From NCBI GenBank assembly GCA_963750495.1, contig CAVVQV010000004.1:496001-560000 (forward strand): a DNA stretch of 64,000 nt, read 5' to 3'. This document shows positions 34,287 through 43,073 of this stretch, one piece after another (the first letter of the stretch is position 1; every line of letters starts with the position of its first letter). This stretch comes from JANLYC01 sp963750495 (GTDB lineage Bacteria > Actinomycetota > Actinomycetes > Propionibacteriales > Nocardioidaceae). The notes under the pieces are model-generated. The model was not told the origin of the DNA, did not search any database, and worked only from the letters and a program-made list of their open reading frames with translations. The position numbers were made by a program, and so were the translations under genes.

Positions 34287-34748
34287 TCAGCCGAGCCCGG
34301 CCAGCACCTTCCGGTACTCGTCGAGATCCCGCGCCTTGCCGATGGCGTTCTCCACCTGCCAGCGAAGGATGCCGTTGCGATCGATGATGAAGGTGGCGCG
34401 ACCTGAGCAGCCGGCCCTCTCGTTGAAGATGCCGTACGCCGACGAGACCGCGCCGTGCGGCCAGTGGTCACTCAGCAGTGGGAACGGGTAGCCGTCGCGG
34501 TCCGCATAGGCACGCTGGGAGAACATGTGGTCGCACGACACGGCCAGCAGCGCCGTCCGTTCGTTGGAGAAGTCGGACACGTGGTCGCGAAGCTCGTGCA
34601 GCTCGCCGGTGCAGACGCCGCTGAAGGCGAACGGGTAGAAGACCAGGACGACGTTCTTCGTGCCCGCGAACTCCCCCAGCTTGACCTGCTGGCCGTGCTG
34701 GTCCGTCAGGCTGAAGTCGGGCGCGGGTGCGCCGATCTCGAGGGGCAT
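34287..34748 (-). CDS. ahpE: Peroxiredoxin, AhpE type
   Basis: 153 residues with the thioredoxin fold. The peroxidatic cysteine is C46 in FYPFAFSGVCTGELHELRD. PLLSDHWPHGAVSSAYGIFNE and TFIIDRNG follow mycobacterial AhpE closely. AhpE reduces hydroperoxides and is recycled by mycoredoxin. Two further cysteines (C72 and one in AGCSGR) are present, so a resolving cysteine is possible, unlike the one-cysteine mycobacterial enzyme. Sits beside DUF3052 and aceE as in mycobacteria. Confidence 0.9.
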   Translation of the reverse strand: MPLEIGAPAPDFSLTDQHGQQVKLGEFAGTKNVVLVFYPFAFSGVCTGELHELRDHVSDFSNERTALLAVSCDHMFSQRAYADRDGYPFPLLSDHWPHGAVSSAYGIFNERAGCSGRATFIIDRNGILRWQVENAIGKARDLDEYRKVLAGLG

Positions 34749-34853
34749 GTCTACGAGCTCCGAATCTCCTGGGTGCGGGAAGGTAACCGGCTCGATCGTA
34801 GACTTGCCGGCCGCATTTCCCCAGGTGGCCGCGCCATGCTGCAGAAGTTCGCG

Positions 34854-35288
34854 TCAGCGGCGGTTGGAGCGATCTGTCTTGGGCGAGACCAGCTTCGTCG
34901 CGGACCACTCGGGACCGGCAGCGAGGCTGGTCGTGGTGGACAGCCCGGCGGTCGGTGCAGCCTCGGCGATGTCACTGGCGTCGACGTAGTTGTCGCGCCC
35001 GACCTTCGGGGTGAGCAACCAGATCGCTCCACCGTCGGCCAGGTCGGTCAGGGAGTCGACGAGCCCGTCCACGAGGTCGCCGTCGTCCTGACGCCACCAC
35101 AGGAGGACCGCGTCGACGACGTCGCCGTACCGGTCGTCGACGAGCTGGCCGCCGATGGCCTTTTCGATGGAGGCCCGCAGATCCTCGTCGATGTCCTCAT
35201 CCCAGCCCAGTTCCTGGACCACCATGCCTGACTCGAATCCGAACCGGCTGACCGGTCCGCTGGCCGCGTTGTCCGCGGTCGCGCTCAC
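34854..35288 (-). CDS. DUF3052 family protein (Rv2239c-like)
   Basis: 144 residues from GTG 35288, with GGAGG about 10 bases before it. FGFESGMVVQELGWDEDIDEDLR, VLLWWRQDDGDLVDGLVDSLTDL and AIWLLTPKVGRD are hallmarks of this actinobacterial family. The fold resembles a single SAM/enzyme-like alpha-beta domain but no activity is known. It is divergent from aceE and shares its promoter region, as in mycobacteria. The longer frame to 35384 has no start signal. Confidence 0.85.
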   Translation of the reverse strand: MSATADNAASGPVSRFGFESGMVVQELGWDEDIDEDLRASIEKAIGGQLVDDRYGDVVDAVLLWWRQDDGDLVDGLVDSLTDLADGGAIWLLTPKVGRDNYVDASDIAEAAPTAGLSTTTSLAAGPEWSATKLVSPKTDRSNRR

Positions 35289-35393
35289 CCCTGTACCCTC
35301 CTCGGCCCATGGGCGCTGCGCCTGACTGGCGCGCACCCTCGACGCAGGGTAGTCCACCGCGAACTGGACGCATCCGCAAGTCATTCCGGCAAT

Positions 35394-35422
35394 CTGGCCC
35401 AGATGGGCCAGGCGCCTAGGCT
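35394..35422 (+). promoter_or_regulatory. aceE promoter with overlapping palindrome
   Basis: TAGGCT at 35417-35422 fits a -10 box. Where the -35 should be is an 18-bp palindrome, CTGGCCC-AGAT-GGGCCAG (35394-35411). A repressor bound there would block RNA polymerase. No known regulator matches by eye. Confidence 0.4.
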
Positions 35423-35468
35423 GGAACCAGGGATAGGAGTCCCCCGGTCAACCTGCGAGGATGAAGGC

Positions 35469-35543
35469 ATGAGGGAAGATCAGGGATCCTGCCCCTCGCC
35501 CTGCCCGCCGTACGACGAAGAGGACACACGTGGCCATGGCTAG
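35469..35543 (+). CDS. Possible 24-residue leader peptide of aceE
   Basis: ATG 35469 opens a 24-codon frame, MREDQGSCPSPCPPYDEEDT to a TAG at 35541-35543, so it ends 13 bases inside aceE. It has AGGATG a little before it. It may couple aceE translation to the leader, or be chance. The two cysteines and three prolines could slow ribosomes. Confidence 0.25.
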   Translation: MREDQGSCPSPCPPYDEEDTRGHG

Positions 35544-38295
35544 TGACCGTCCGCCGGTGATCCACGAGGGTCTGCCGACGCAGCTGCCCGACATCGATCC
35601 CGACGAGACCCAGGAGTGGCTCGACTCGCTCGACGCCCTGCTCAACGAGCGGGGTCGAACCCGGGCGCGCTACGTCATGCTCAAGCTCCTGGAGCGGGCC
35701 CGCGAGAGCAATGTCGGCGTCCCGGCACTGCGCAGCACCGACTACATCAACACGATCCCGCCGGAGCGTGAGCCCTGGTTCCCCGGCGACGAGGACATCG
35801 AGCGCCGCATCCGTGCTTTCATCCGGTGGAACGCCGCGGTGATGGTCTCCCGCGCGAACCGCAAGGGCCTCGAGGTCGGCGGCCATATCGCCACCTACCA
35901 GTCCGCGGCCAGCCTCTACGAGGTCGGCTTCAATCACTTCTTCCGCGGCAAGGACCACCCCGGCGGCGGCGACCAGGTCTTCATCCAGGGCCACGGCTCC
36001 CCGGGCATCTACGCGCGGGCGTTCCTCGAGGGCCGGCTGAGCGAGGACCAGCTCGATGCCTTCCGCCAAGAGGTCTCCAAAGGCCCGGGCAAGGGACTGT
36101 CGTCCTACCCGCACCCGCGGCTGATGCCGGACTTCTGGGAGTTCCCGACCGTGTCGATGGGTCTCACGGCCCTGCACTCGATCTACCAGGCGCGGTTCAA
36201 CCGGTACCTGCAGAACCGTGGCATCAAGGACACCAGCGAGCAGCACGTCTGGGCCTTCCTCGGTGACGGCGAGATGGGCGAGCCCGAGTCGCTCGGTGCC
36301 ATCGGCGTGGCGGCCCGCGAGGAGCTCGACAACCTCACGTTCGTCATCAACTGCAACCTGCAACAGCTCGACGGACCCGTCCGCGGCAACGGCAAGATCA
36401 TCCAGGAGCTCGAGTCGACGTTCCGCGGCGCGGGCTGGAACGTCATCAAGGTCGTATGGGGCCGCCAGTGGGACGAGCTGCTGGCGCGTGACGTCGACGG
36501 CGTACTCGTCAACCAGATGAACGCCACTCCGGACGGCCAGTTCCAGACGTACTCCGTCGAGACCGGGGCGTATGTGCGCGACAAGTTCTTCGGCGGCGAC
36601 CCCAGGCTGCGGGCCATGGTCAAGGACCTCAGCGACGAGGACATCCAGCTGCTTCCCCGCGGTGGTCACGACTACCGCAAGGTCTACTCGGCGTTCAAGG
36701 CGGCAACCGAGCACGTCGGCCAGCCAACCGTGATCCTCGCCAAGACCATCAAGGGCTGGACGATCGACGCGCTGGAAGGCCGCAACGCGACCCACCAGAT
36801 GAAGAAGCTCACCAACGACGACCTGAAGAAGTTCCGCGACCGGCTGCGCCTGCCGATCAGCGACGCCGACATCGACAACAGCGAGGTCGCGCCGTTCTAC
36901 CACCCCGGCAACGACTCCCCCGAGATCCAGTACATGCTCGAGCGCCGACGGCTGCTCGGCGGACCGCTTCCGCAGCGGCGCGTCGACCCCACGCCTCTCA
37001 AGCTCCCCGGCGACGAGGTGTACGCCGAGCTCAAGCAGGGGTCGGGCAAGCAGGCCATCGCCACGACGATGGCGTTCGTTCGCCTGCTGCGTGACCTGAT
37101 GAAGGACCCCGAGATCGGCCACCGCATCGTGCCGATCGCACCGGACGAGTACCGGACCTTCGGGATGGACTCGATGTTCCCGTCGGCGAAGATCTACTCC
37201 CCGCACGGCCAGCAGTACGAGAGCGTCGACCGCGCGATGCTGCTGACCTACCGCGAGTCGGCACAGGGCCAGATGCTGCACGAGGGCATCAGCGAGGCCG
37301 GGGCGATGGGCTCGACGATCGCGGCCGGCACGTCGTACGCGACCCATGGCGAGCCGATGATCCCCGTCTACATCTTCTACTCGATGTTCGGGTTCCAGCG
37401 GACCGCCGACTCGATCTGGTCGTTCGCCGACAACCTCGGCCGCGGTTTCCTGATCGGCGCCACGGCCGGCCGTACGACCTTGACCGGCGAGGGGCTCCAG
37501 CACGCCGACGGGCATTCACCGTTGATCGCTGCCACCAACCCGGCGGCCATCCACTACGACCCGGCGTTCGCGTACGAGATCAGCCACATCGTCCAGGACG
37601 GCCTGCGCCGGATGTACGGCTCGAGCGACGAGCACCCGCACGGCGAGAACGTCTTCTACTACATCACGGTCTACAACGAGCCGACCGTGCAGTTGCCGGA
37701 GCCCGAGGGCGTCGACGTCGACGGGATCCTGCGCGGCATGCACCTGGCCAGGCCGGCCGAGACCGGCTTCGGCGATCCGCGACCGCAGATCCAGCTGCTG
37801 GCGTCGGGCGTCGCGGTCCCGTGGGCGATCAAGGCCCAGCAGTTGCTGGCCGAGGAGTGGCAGGTCCGGGCCGACGTCTGGTCGGTGACGTCCTGGAACG
37901 AGCTCGCCCGCGACGCGGTGGCGGTGGACGACTACAACATGCTGCACCCGACGCAGGACCCCAAGATCCCGTACGTCACGTCGAAGCTGGCTGACACGCG
38001 GGGACCGGTCCTGGCGGTGAGCGACTACATGCGCGCGGTGCCGGACCAGATCTCGCACTGGGTCAAGGCGGAGTGGCACGCGCTCGGAACCGACGGGTTC
38101 GGCTTCGCCGACACGCGGGCAGCCGCTCGGCGCTACTTCAAGGTCGACGCCGAGTCGATCGTGGTCGGCTCGCTCGAGGCGCTGTCGCAGCGCGGTGAGG
38201 TCGACGCCTCCCGCGCGGCCGAGGCGATCCGCCGGTACCGGATCGACGACCCGACCGCGGTCGCCGACGTCAAGCAAGAGGGCGCGGGCGCTTAG
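35530..38295 (+). CDS. aceE: Pyruvate dehydrogenase E1 component, homodimeric
   Basis: 921 residues from GTG 35530; ATG 35536 is an alternative. It decarboxylates pyruvate with thiamine diphosphate and reductively acetylates E2. The ThDP motif runs from GDGEMGEPESLGAIGVA to NCNLQQLDG, and the ends EPWFPGDEDIERRIRAFIRWN and the pyrimidine-binding ESAQGQMLHEGISEAGAMGS are typical of AceE. GAAGAGG lies 8 bases before the GTG. It is monocistronic: a strong terminator follows at once. In actinobacteria it works with E2 and Lpd encoded elsewhere. Confidence 0.97.
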   Translation: MAMASDRPPVIHEGLPTQLPDIDPDETQEWLDSLDALLNERGRTRARYVMLKLLERARESNVGVPALRSTDYINTIPPEREPWFPGDEDIERRIRAFIRWNAAVMVSRANRKGLEVGGHIATYQSAASLYEVGFNHFFRGKDHPGGGDQVFIQGHGSPGIYARAFLEGRLSEDQLDAFRQEVSKGPGKGLSSYPHPRLMPDFWEFPTVSMGLTALHSIYQARFNRYLQNRGIKDTSEQHVWAFLGDGEMGEPESLGAIGVAAREELDNLTFVINCNLQQLDGPVRGNGKIIQELESTFRGAGWNVIKVVWGRQWDELLARDVDGVLVNQMNATPDGQFQTYSVETGAYVRDKFFGGDPRLRAMVKDLSDEDIQLLPRGGHDYRKVYSAFKAATEHVGQPTVILAKTIKGWTIDALEGRNATHQMKKLTNDDLKKFRDRLRLPISDADIDNSEVAPFYHPGNDSPEIQYMLERRRLLGGPLPQRRVDPTPLKLPGDEVYAELKQGSGKQAIATTMAFVRLLRDLMKDPEIGHRIVPIAPDEYRTFGMDSMFPSAKIYSPHGQQYESVDRAMLLTYRESAQGQMLHEGISEAGAMGSTIAAGTSYATHGEPMIPVYIFYSMFGFQRTADSIWSFADNLGRGFLIGATAGRTTLTGEGLQHADGHSPLIAATNPAAIHYDPAFAYEISHIVQDGLRRMYGSSDEHPHGENVFYYITVYNEPTVQLPEPEGVDVDGILRGMHLARPAETGFGDPRPQIQLLASGVAVPWAIKAQQLLAEEWQVRADVWSVTSWNELARDAVAVDDYNMLHPTQDPKIPYVTSKLADTRGPVLAVSDYMRAVPDQISHWVKAEWHALGTDGFGFADTRAAARRYFKVDAESIVVGSLEALSQRGEVDASRAAEAIRRYRIDDPTAVADVKQEGAGA

Positions 38296-38305
38296 CCGCC
38301 CGCAA

Positions 38306-38355
38306 GATCCGAGAGTTGCCTGGCCCTGGCATGGCAACTCTCGGATCTTTTTTTT
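38306..38355 (+). terminator. Intrinsic terminator of aceE (hairpin copy 1)
   Basis: Fifteen-base arms at 38306-38320 (GATCCGAGAGTTGCC) and 38333-38347 pair perfectly around a 12-base loop and are followed by eight T at 38348-38355. It begins 10 bases past the aceE TAG. The same 42 bases recur at 39415-39456. Confidence 0.95.
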
Positions 38356-38359
38356 CGTG

Positions 38360-39309
38360 TCAGCCACCCCACCCCCGCCGCCGGAACACAGCCAGGAGTT
38401 GCGCCGCGATCCGGTCCTGGCGGTGCCGCACTGCGTACGACGAGAAGATCAGCAGCCCGCCCTCGGCGACCAGGTCGTTCTGTCGGAGCAGGTCGTCGTC
38501 CCAGTTGCCAACGTGGGAGTGCGGTATGCCGTGGATCTCGACGCGGACGCCGAACTGTGGCCACTCCGCGTCGAGGAAGTAGCGACCATCCCGGCGACGG
38601 AGGATGCGTTGACGGCGCGGCTCCGGCAGGTGCAGCCGCCGTCGCAGGACGTCGAACTCGTGCTCGGGCAGGGACTGGATACCGCCGTCAGCGTCCCGGC
38701 TGGACTCGGCGATCACCGCTCGGTTGCGACAGCGTCCCCGCCTGCTCAGCGCGTCCGCAACTGGCGCGGGAGTACGAGCTGTTGCTGCGCCGATGCCAGC
38801 ACGATCACCCTGGCCCGGCGGACTGGTACTCGCTCGCTGGCAGCGTCGACCACGCTACGAGCCACGCGGGTTCTCGGCGGCAGCACCAACGGGTTCACGT
38901 CCTCGGGCCCGAGCTTGGTCGACCACCGGAGGGCGACGTCCCAGCCAGGCGGCGTCGCGAGCTGTCTGCTCCCACGTCCAGCAGACGATCCCGCGATCAC
39001 GACCGTGAGTCGGTCCGGTGACAGACCGCGCAATCCATCGAAGGTCAGGCCGGACAGCCCGTGCAGAAGAGTGCCGGGCGGGCCGCTCGTGAGGACCGCC
39101 CCGAGCCGCTGGTCGCCGGACAGCGGGCCGTTGTGCTGGACGACGACGTGCGGGAGCGCGGCCTGCCAACGTCGCGCGTCGACCTGAGCCTGCACGTACG
39201 CCTCGCCGTACCGAAGACACAGGTCGTGCCGGCGCCAGACCCGACATCGTCGGGCCGCGAGCAGGGCAGGCGATGGCTCACCCGCGTGGGGCTCACGCTT
39301 CGTCGACAT
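38360..39309 (-). pseudogene. Frameshifted DUF559/AbiEi-like protein
   Basis: ATG 39309 opens MSTKREPHAGEPSPALLAAR, followed by RWQAALPHVVVQHNGPLSGDQRL, an AbiEi-antitoxin-like N-terminal winged-helix pattern. The frame stops after LVLPRQLRTR near 38746, while the neighbouring frame continues with DALSRRGRCRNRAVIAESSRD, SLPEHEFDVLRRR, and a nuclease-fold-like end (FGVRVEIHGIPHSHVGNWDDDL to FRRRGWGG). Both pieces fit one protein of about 315 residues with a single base lost near 38748. The intact family is common and of unknown function in high-GC actinobacteria. It is bracketed by two identical hairpins. Confidence 0.75.
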
Positions 39310-39414
39310 GAGGGCAGCAGATCGCGAAGACGAGTCGACCGGGTTCGGGTCCGCGGCTTTGTGGACGCGGACCCGGTCCCACGCGTCCTGTGGACCGGCA
39401 CGCTCCACCCGCAC

Positions 39415-39456
39415 GATCCGAGAGTTGCCTGGCCCTGGCATGGCAACTCTCGGATC
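39415..39456. repeat. Hairpin copy 2, identical to aceE terminator stem
   Basis: All 42 bases, arms and loop, match 38306-38347. Here no T-run follows (TTGGGGC). It lies 106 bases upstream of the frameshifted gene's ATG and 29 bases before the amylosucrase GTG. Confidence 0.97.
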
Positions 39457-39471
39457 TTGGGGCGCTGTCAC

Positions 39472-39477
39472 TAGGGT
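39472..39477 (+). promoter_or_regulatory. Putative -10 of amylosucrase-like gene (leaderless)
   Basis: TAGGGT is followed by 7 bases and GTG 39485. No ribosome site. The -35 would fall inside the hairpin arm ending at 39456, so the repeat may overlap the promoter. Confidence 0.4.
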
Positions 39478-39484
39478 GGCGCAG

Positions 39485-41362
39485 GTGGAGTCCGACGACT
39501 GGTTCGAGCTGCGCGTCGAGCGCTGGCAGGCCGAGCTGGACGACGGGCTGCGTGCGGTGTACCCAGCGCACGCCGTCGACGACCTGGTGCTCCGACTCCT
39601 CACGCTCGCCCGGCAGACGCACGCCGACCGCAGCTCCGCCCTTCGGCGACTCGACCTGCAGCGGACGTTGCGCCCGGACTGGTTCCAGGACAGCAGCATG
39701 CTCGGGTACGCCGCCTACACCGACCGTTACGCAGGGACGCTGGGCGGCGTACGTCACCGACTCGGCCACCTCACCGATCTCGGGGTCACCTACCTGCACC
39801 TGATGCCGGTGCTCGAGTCCCGCGCCGGCGAGAACGACGGTGGCTACGCCGTGACCGACTACCGCACGGTGGCACCGAAGCTCGGCACGATGGACGACCT
39901 GCGGGCGCTGTCGGACGACCTGCACGAGCGCGGCATCTCGCTCGTGCTCGACCTGGTGCTCAACCACGTGGCGCGCGAGCACCCGTGGGCGCAGCGAGCC
40001 CGGCAGGGCAACCAGGGTTACCGCGACTACTTCTGGACCTTTGCCGATCGAGAGCTCCCCGACCAGTACGAGCGGTCGCTACCGGAGGTCTTCCCCGCCA
40101 CCTCACCAGGCTCGTTCAGCTGGGACGAGGAGCTCGACGCCTGGGTCTGGACGACGTTCAACTCCTACCAGTGGGACCTCGACTGGACAAACCCCGAGGT
40201 GTTCTACGAGTTCGCGTCGATCGTGGGCTACCTGGCCAACGCGGGGGTGGATGTCCTACGACTCGACGCGATCGCGTTCCTCTGGAAACGCATGGGAACC
40301 GACTGCCAGAACCAGCCGGAGGTGCACGACATCACGCAGGCGCTGCGGGCGTTCGCGCGGATCGCGTGTCCGGCGCTGCTGTTCAAGGCCGAGGCCATCG
40401 TGGCGCCCCGCGACGCCGTGCGCTACCTCGGACAGGGTCGGCACCATGCCAAGGTCAGCGACCTCGCCTACCACAACAGCCTGATGGTCCAGGTGTGGTC
40501 GATGCTGGCCAGCCAGGACGTCGGGCTGACGGCGACCGCGCTGAGCGGGGCCCCACCGATCCCCAGCACGACCGCGTGGATCAACTACCTGCGCTGCCAC
40601 GACGACATCGGCTGGGCCGTGTCCGACGAGGACGCCGCGTCAGCGGGACTGACGGGGTACCTGCACCGGCAGTTCCTCGCCGACTTCTACAGCGGCGGCT
40701 ACCCGGTCAGCTTCGCCGAGGGACTCGTCTTCCAGGAGAACCCGCTCACCCATGACCGCCGGATCAGCGGGATGACGGCCAGCCTCGCGGGTCTGCCTCG
40801 AGCCGTCGCCACCGGTGACCCCGACCAGGTCACGTCGGCGATCGCCCGCATCCGGTTGGCATATGCCCTCGTGCTCGGCTGGGGCGGGATACCCGTCATC
40901 TGGATGGGTGACGAGATCGGCCTGCCGAACGACGACGACTGGGCAGCCGAACCTGGGCACGAGGCCGACAACCGGTGGCTGCACCGCCCCCGGATGGACT
41001 GGGCCGCCGCTGACCGGCGCCATGACGGGGCCACTCTCGAGGGGCGGGTGTACGCCGCGCTGAGGTCTCTCGTTCGCGTACGCGCCGAGACGCCCCACCT
41101 CCACGCGTCGGTGGCGACGGAGGCGCTGACCGTTATGGACCCCGGCGTGCTGCCCGTGGTGCGCCGCCATCCGCTCGGCCCCTGGGTCGGGCTGTACAAC
41201 GTGACAGCGCAGTGGCGTCCCTATCCCCTCGACCTGCTGCACGAACAGGGCATGGCCGATCCGTACGACACGCTGACGGCGGAGCGCCTCACCGTGTCGG
41301 ACGACGACCGCCTTTGGCTTCCACCCTGGTCCGCCCACTGGCTCACCCCCTCCCCTCGTTGA
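39485..41362 (+). CDS. Amylosucrase-like GH13 enzyme
   Basis: 625 residues from GTG 39485. Amylosucrase makes alpha-1,4-glucan and fructose from sucrose. DGGYAVTDYRTV and LVLNHVARE are GH13 strands; DQYERSLPEVFPATSPGSF and WDLDWTNPEVFYEF are typical of amylosucrases. Catalytic residues: D261 nucleophile in VLRLDAIAFLWK, E303 acid in LFKAEAIVA, and the HDD stabiliser at 372-374. It has no signal peptide, so it acts inside the cell. The frame reaches 39308 but that part crosses the hairpin. Its stop codon lies in the first unit of the 22-nt repeat. A sucrose phosphorylase or hydrolase is a less likely alternative. Confidence 0.85.
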   Translation: MESDDWFELRVERWQAELDDGLRAVYPAHAVDDLVLRLLTLARQTHADRSSALRRLDLQRTLRPDWFQDSSMLGYAAYTDRYAGTLGGVRHRLGHLTDLGVTYLHLMPVLESRAGENDGGYAVTDYRTVAPKLGTMDDLRALSDDLHERGISLVLDLVLNHVAREHPWAQRARQGNQGYRDYFWTFADRELPDQYERSLPEVFPATSPGSFSWDEELDAWVWTTFNSYQWDLDWTNPEVFYEFASIVGYLANAGVDVLRLDAIAFLWKRMGTDCQNQPEVHDITQALRAFARIACPALLFKAEAIVAPRDAVRYLGQGRHHAKVSDLAYHNSLMVQVWSMLASQDVGLTATALSGAPPIPSTTAWINYLRCHDDIGWAVSDEDAASAGLTGYLHRQFLADFYSGGYPVSFAEGLVFQENPLTHDRRISGMTASLAGLPRAVATGDPDQVTSAIARIRLAYALVLGWGGIPVIWMGDEIGLPNDDDWAAEPGHEADNRWLHRPRMDWAAADRRHDGATLEGRVYAALRSLVRVRAETPHLHASVATEALTVMDPGVLPVVRRHPLGPWVGLYNVTAQWRPYPLDLLHEQGMADPYDTLTAERLTVSDDDRLWLPPWSAHWLTPSPR

Positions 41363-41468
41363 ACCGTGAGTTGTGGCTCCTTGAACCGTGAGTTGTGGCT
41401 CCTTGAACCGTGAGTTGTGGTCCCTTGAACCGCGAGTTGTGGCTCCTTGAACCGTGAGTTGTGGTCCC
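41359..41468 (+). repeat. 22-nt 3'-end repeat, locus 1: five units
   Basis: Five exact-length units at 41359, 41381, 41403, 41425 and 41447. The unit is TTGAACCGTGAGTTGTGG followed by CTCC or TCCC. The first unit supplies the amylosucrase TGA (41360-41362) and the last ends one base before the HAD stop. It fills the whole gap between the convergent genes. Confidence 0.97.
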
Positions 41469-42083
41469 TCAGCAAGCCAGTAGCGCCGTGATGGCGGCAA
41501 TCGACTCGGGCGTCGAACGGTGCAGCAGCGCATGAATGCCCACCGCCGCAGCACCCTCCACGCAATACGGCACGTCGTCGAGGAACACGAGTTCGGCCGG
41601 CTCGACGCCGAGCCGGTCGCAAGCCAGTTCGTAGATCCGAGCGTCGGGCTTCGCAACGCCAACCTCGTGCGAGTAGACGATCTCGTCGACGAGCTGCTCG
41701 AAGCCGTATCGCGCCTGCTCCTCTCGGCGAGCGCCGTCCGCGGAGTTGCTGATGATGCCGGTCGTGTACGCCGGTCGGAGCGCCCGCACGAACTCGACCA
41801 GGTCAGCGTCGAGCTCCCCGCAGTACCAGTCCCACATCGCCGCCATGAACTCATCAGCCTGGGCCGCGTCGAAGCCGAACGCGTCGATGTAGCCCTGCCG
41901 GAACTCAGCCTCCGACATCCCTCCGGTCCCGATCAGTCCGCGCGGATCGACCGTGCTCAGCCGGGCCTCGAAGTCAGCGCCGCTCATGCCGATTCGCTCT
42001 CGCCACGCCCCCAGCCAGGCATCGACGTCGCCTACTCGTTCGAGCACTCCCCCGATGTCGAAGGCGACCGCCTTGATCGTCAT
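41469..42083 (-). CDS. HAD-superfamily hydrolase
   Basis: 204 residues. Motif I is FDIGGVL (one nucleophile Asp, second position Gly, as in several subfamily IA members), motif II IISNSADG, motif III lysine in GVAKPDARIY and motif IV FLDDVPYC. The cap helices (residues about 20-95) give the standard small-substrate HAD layout. It probably dephosphorylates a sugar phosphate or similar metabolite; the substrate is unknown. It is flanked by 22-nt repeat arrays on both sides. Confidence 0.82.
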   Translation of the reverse strand: MTIKAVAFDIGGVLERVGDVDAWLGAWRERIGMSGADFEARLSTVDPRGLIGTGGMSEAEFRQGYIDAFGFDAAQADEFMAAMWDWYCGELDADLVEFVRALRPAYTTGIISNSADGARREEQARYGFEQLVDEIVYSHEVGVAKPDARIYELACDRLGVEPAELVFLDDVPYCVEGAAAVGIHALLHRSTPESIAAITALLAC

Positions 42084-42148
42084 ACGCCGACTCTGCCACC
42101 ACGTTGACCCTGGAGCCGGATCCGTGCGGCAGCCGCCGGACGATTGCC

Positions 42149-42200
42149 CGGTTCAAGGAGCCACAACTCACGGTTCAAGGAGCCACAACTCACGGTTCAA
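42149..42200 (-). repeat. 22-nt 3'-end repeat, locus 2: two and a part units
   Basis: Full units at 42157-42178 and 42179-42200 and an 8-base part at 42149-42156, reading on the minus strand. It begins 19 bases after the stop of the FAH gene and points in that gene's direction. Confidence 0.95.
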
Positions 42201-42218
42201 CGAAGCAAGGGGTGGGGG

Positions 42219-43073
42219 TCAGGGGGCGGGGACGAGGCGTTGGCGCTGCTGGCCGAGACCGGTCACGGAGAGGTCGACGACATCCCCCGCACGCAGGTAT
42301 GCCGTCGGGGTCCGGCCCATCCCGACCCCGGGTGGCGTCCCCGTGTTGAGCAGGTCGCCCGGCTCGAGCACCATGAACTGGCTGACGTACCGCACCACCT
42401 CGAGCACGCGAAAGATCATCGTGGCCGTGGTCCCCCGCTGGCGTGGTTCGCCGTTCACGTCAAGGGTGAGCTCCAACGCCTGGGGGTCTGCTACCTCGTC
42501 CGGCGTCACCAGCCACGGCCCCAGCGGGTTGAACGTCTCGCAGCTTTTGCCCTTGTCCCACTGTCCCCCTCGCTCGAGCTGGAACTCCCGCTCCGAGACG
42601 TCGTGCGACACGCAGTACCCGGCTATCACGTCGGCCGCGGCCCGGTGCGAGTCCAAGTAGCGCGCGGTGTTCCCGATGACGACGCCGAGCTCGACCTCGT
42701 AGTCGGTCTTGGTGCTACTGCGCGGGATGCGCACATCGTCGTACGGACCGACCACGGTGTCGGCGCCCTTCATGAAGACGACCGGCTCGGTCGGCACGGC
42801 CATCCCCGACTCCTCGGCGTGGTCGGAGTAGTTCAGCCCGATGCAGACGATCTTGCCGGGCCGGGCTATCGGCGGGCCGATCCGCGCGTCCGCGGACAGC
42901 AACGGCAACGATCCGCCGTGTTCGTCGACCCACTTAGACAGGGCCGCCAGATCACCGGAGGCGAAGAAGTCGCGGTCGTAGTCGCGCACGTAACCGGATA
43001 CGTCCACGACGTCTGATCCGCGCAGCAAACCGGGCGTCTCAGCCCCAACCTCTCCCACCCGAACCAGCCTCAT
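42219..43073 (-). CDS. Fumarylacetoacetate hydrolase-family protein
   Basis: 284 residues. IARPGKIVCIGLNYSDHAEESG, YEVELGVVIGNTARY, HDVSEREFQLERGGQWDKGKSCETFNPLGPWL and LLNTGTPPGVGMG mark the short FAH proteins. Those with KGKS(C/F)(E/D)TF act on 2,4-diketo-3-deoxy-sugar acids (L-fuconate or L-rhamnonate routes) or 2-keto acid hydrolases. The metal-binding glutamates are in EVELG. Its ATG overlaps the RidA stop by four bases, so the two are co-translated. Likely the carbon-carbon cleaving step of the sugar-acid island. Confidence 0.85.
   Translation of the reverse strand: MRLVRVGEVGAETPGLLRGSDVVDVSGYVRDYDRDFFASGDLAALSKWVDEHGGSLPLLSADARIGPPIARPGKIVCIGLNYSDHAEESGMAVPTEPVVFMKGADTVVGPYDDVRIPRSSTKTDYEVELGVVIGNTARYLDSHRAAADVIAGYCVSHDVSEREFQLERGGQWDKGKSCETFNPLGPWLVTPDEVADPQALELTLDVNGEPRQRGTTATMIFRVLEVVRYVSQFMVLEPGDLLNTGTPPGVGMGRTPTAYLRAGDVVDLSVTGLGQQRQRLVPAP

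Noticed and set aside
35416..37515. Open frame of 699 codons on the minus strand opposite aceE
   Set aside because: It mirrors the aceE codon pattern, lacks any family motif and has no start signal; a high-GC shadow.
41359..42200. Transposon with the 22-nt arrays as terminal inverted repeats around the HAD gene
   Set aside because: The arrays do flank the HAD gene in opposite orientation, but the same arrays occur at other gene ends without that layout and no transposase is present; gene-end association explains it better.
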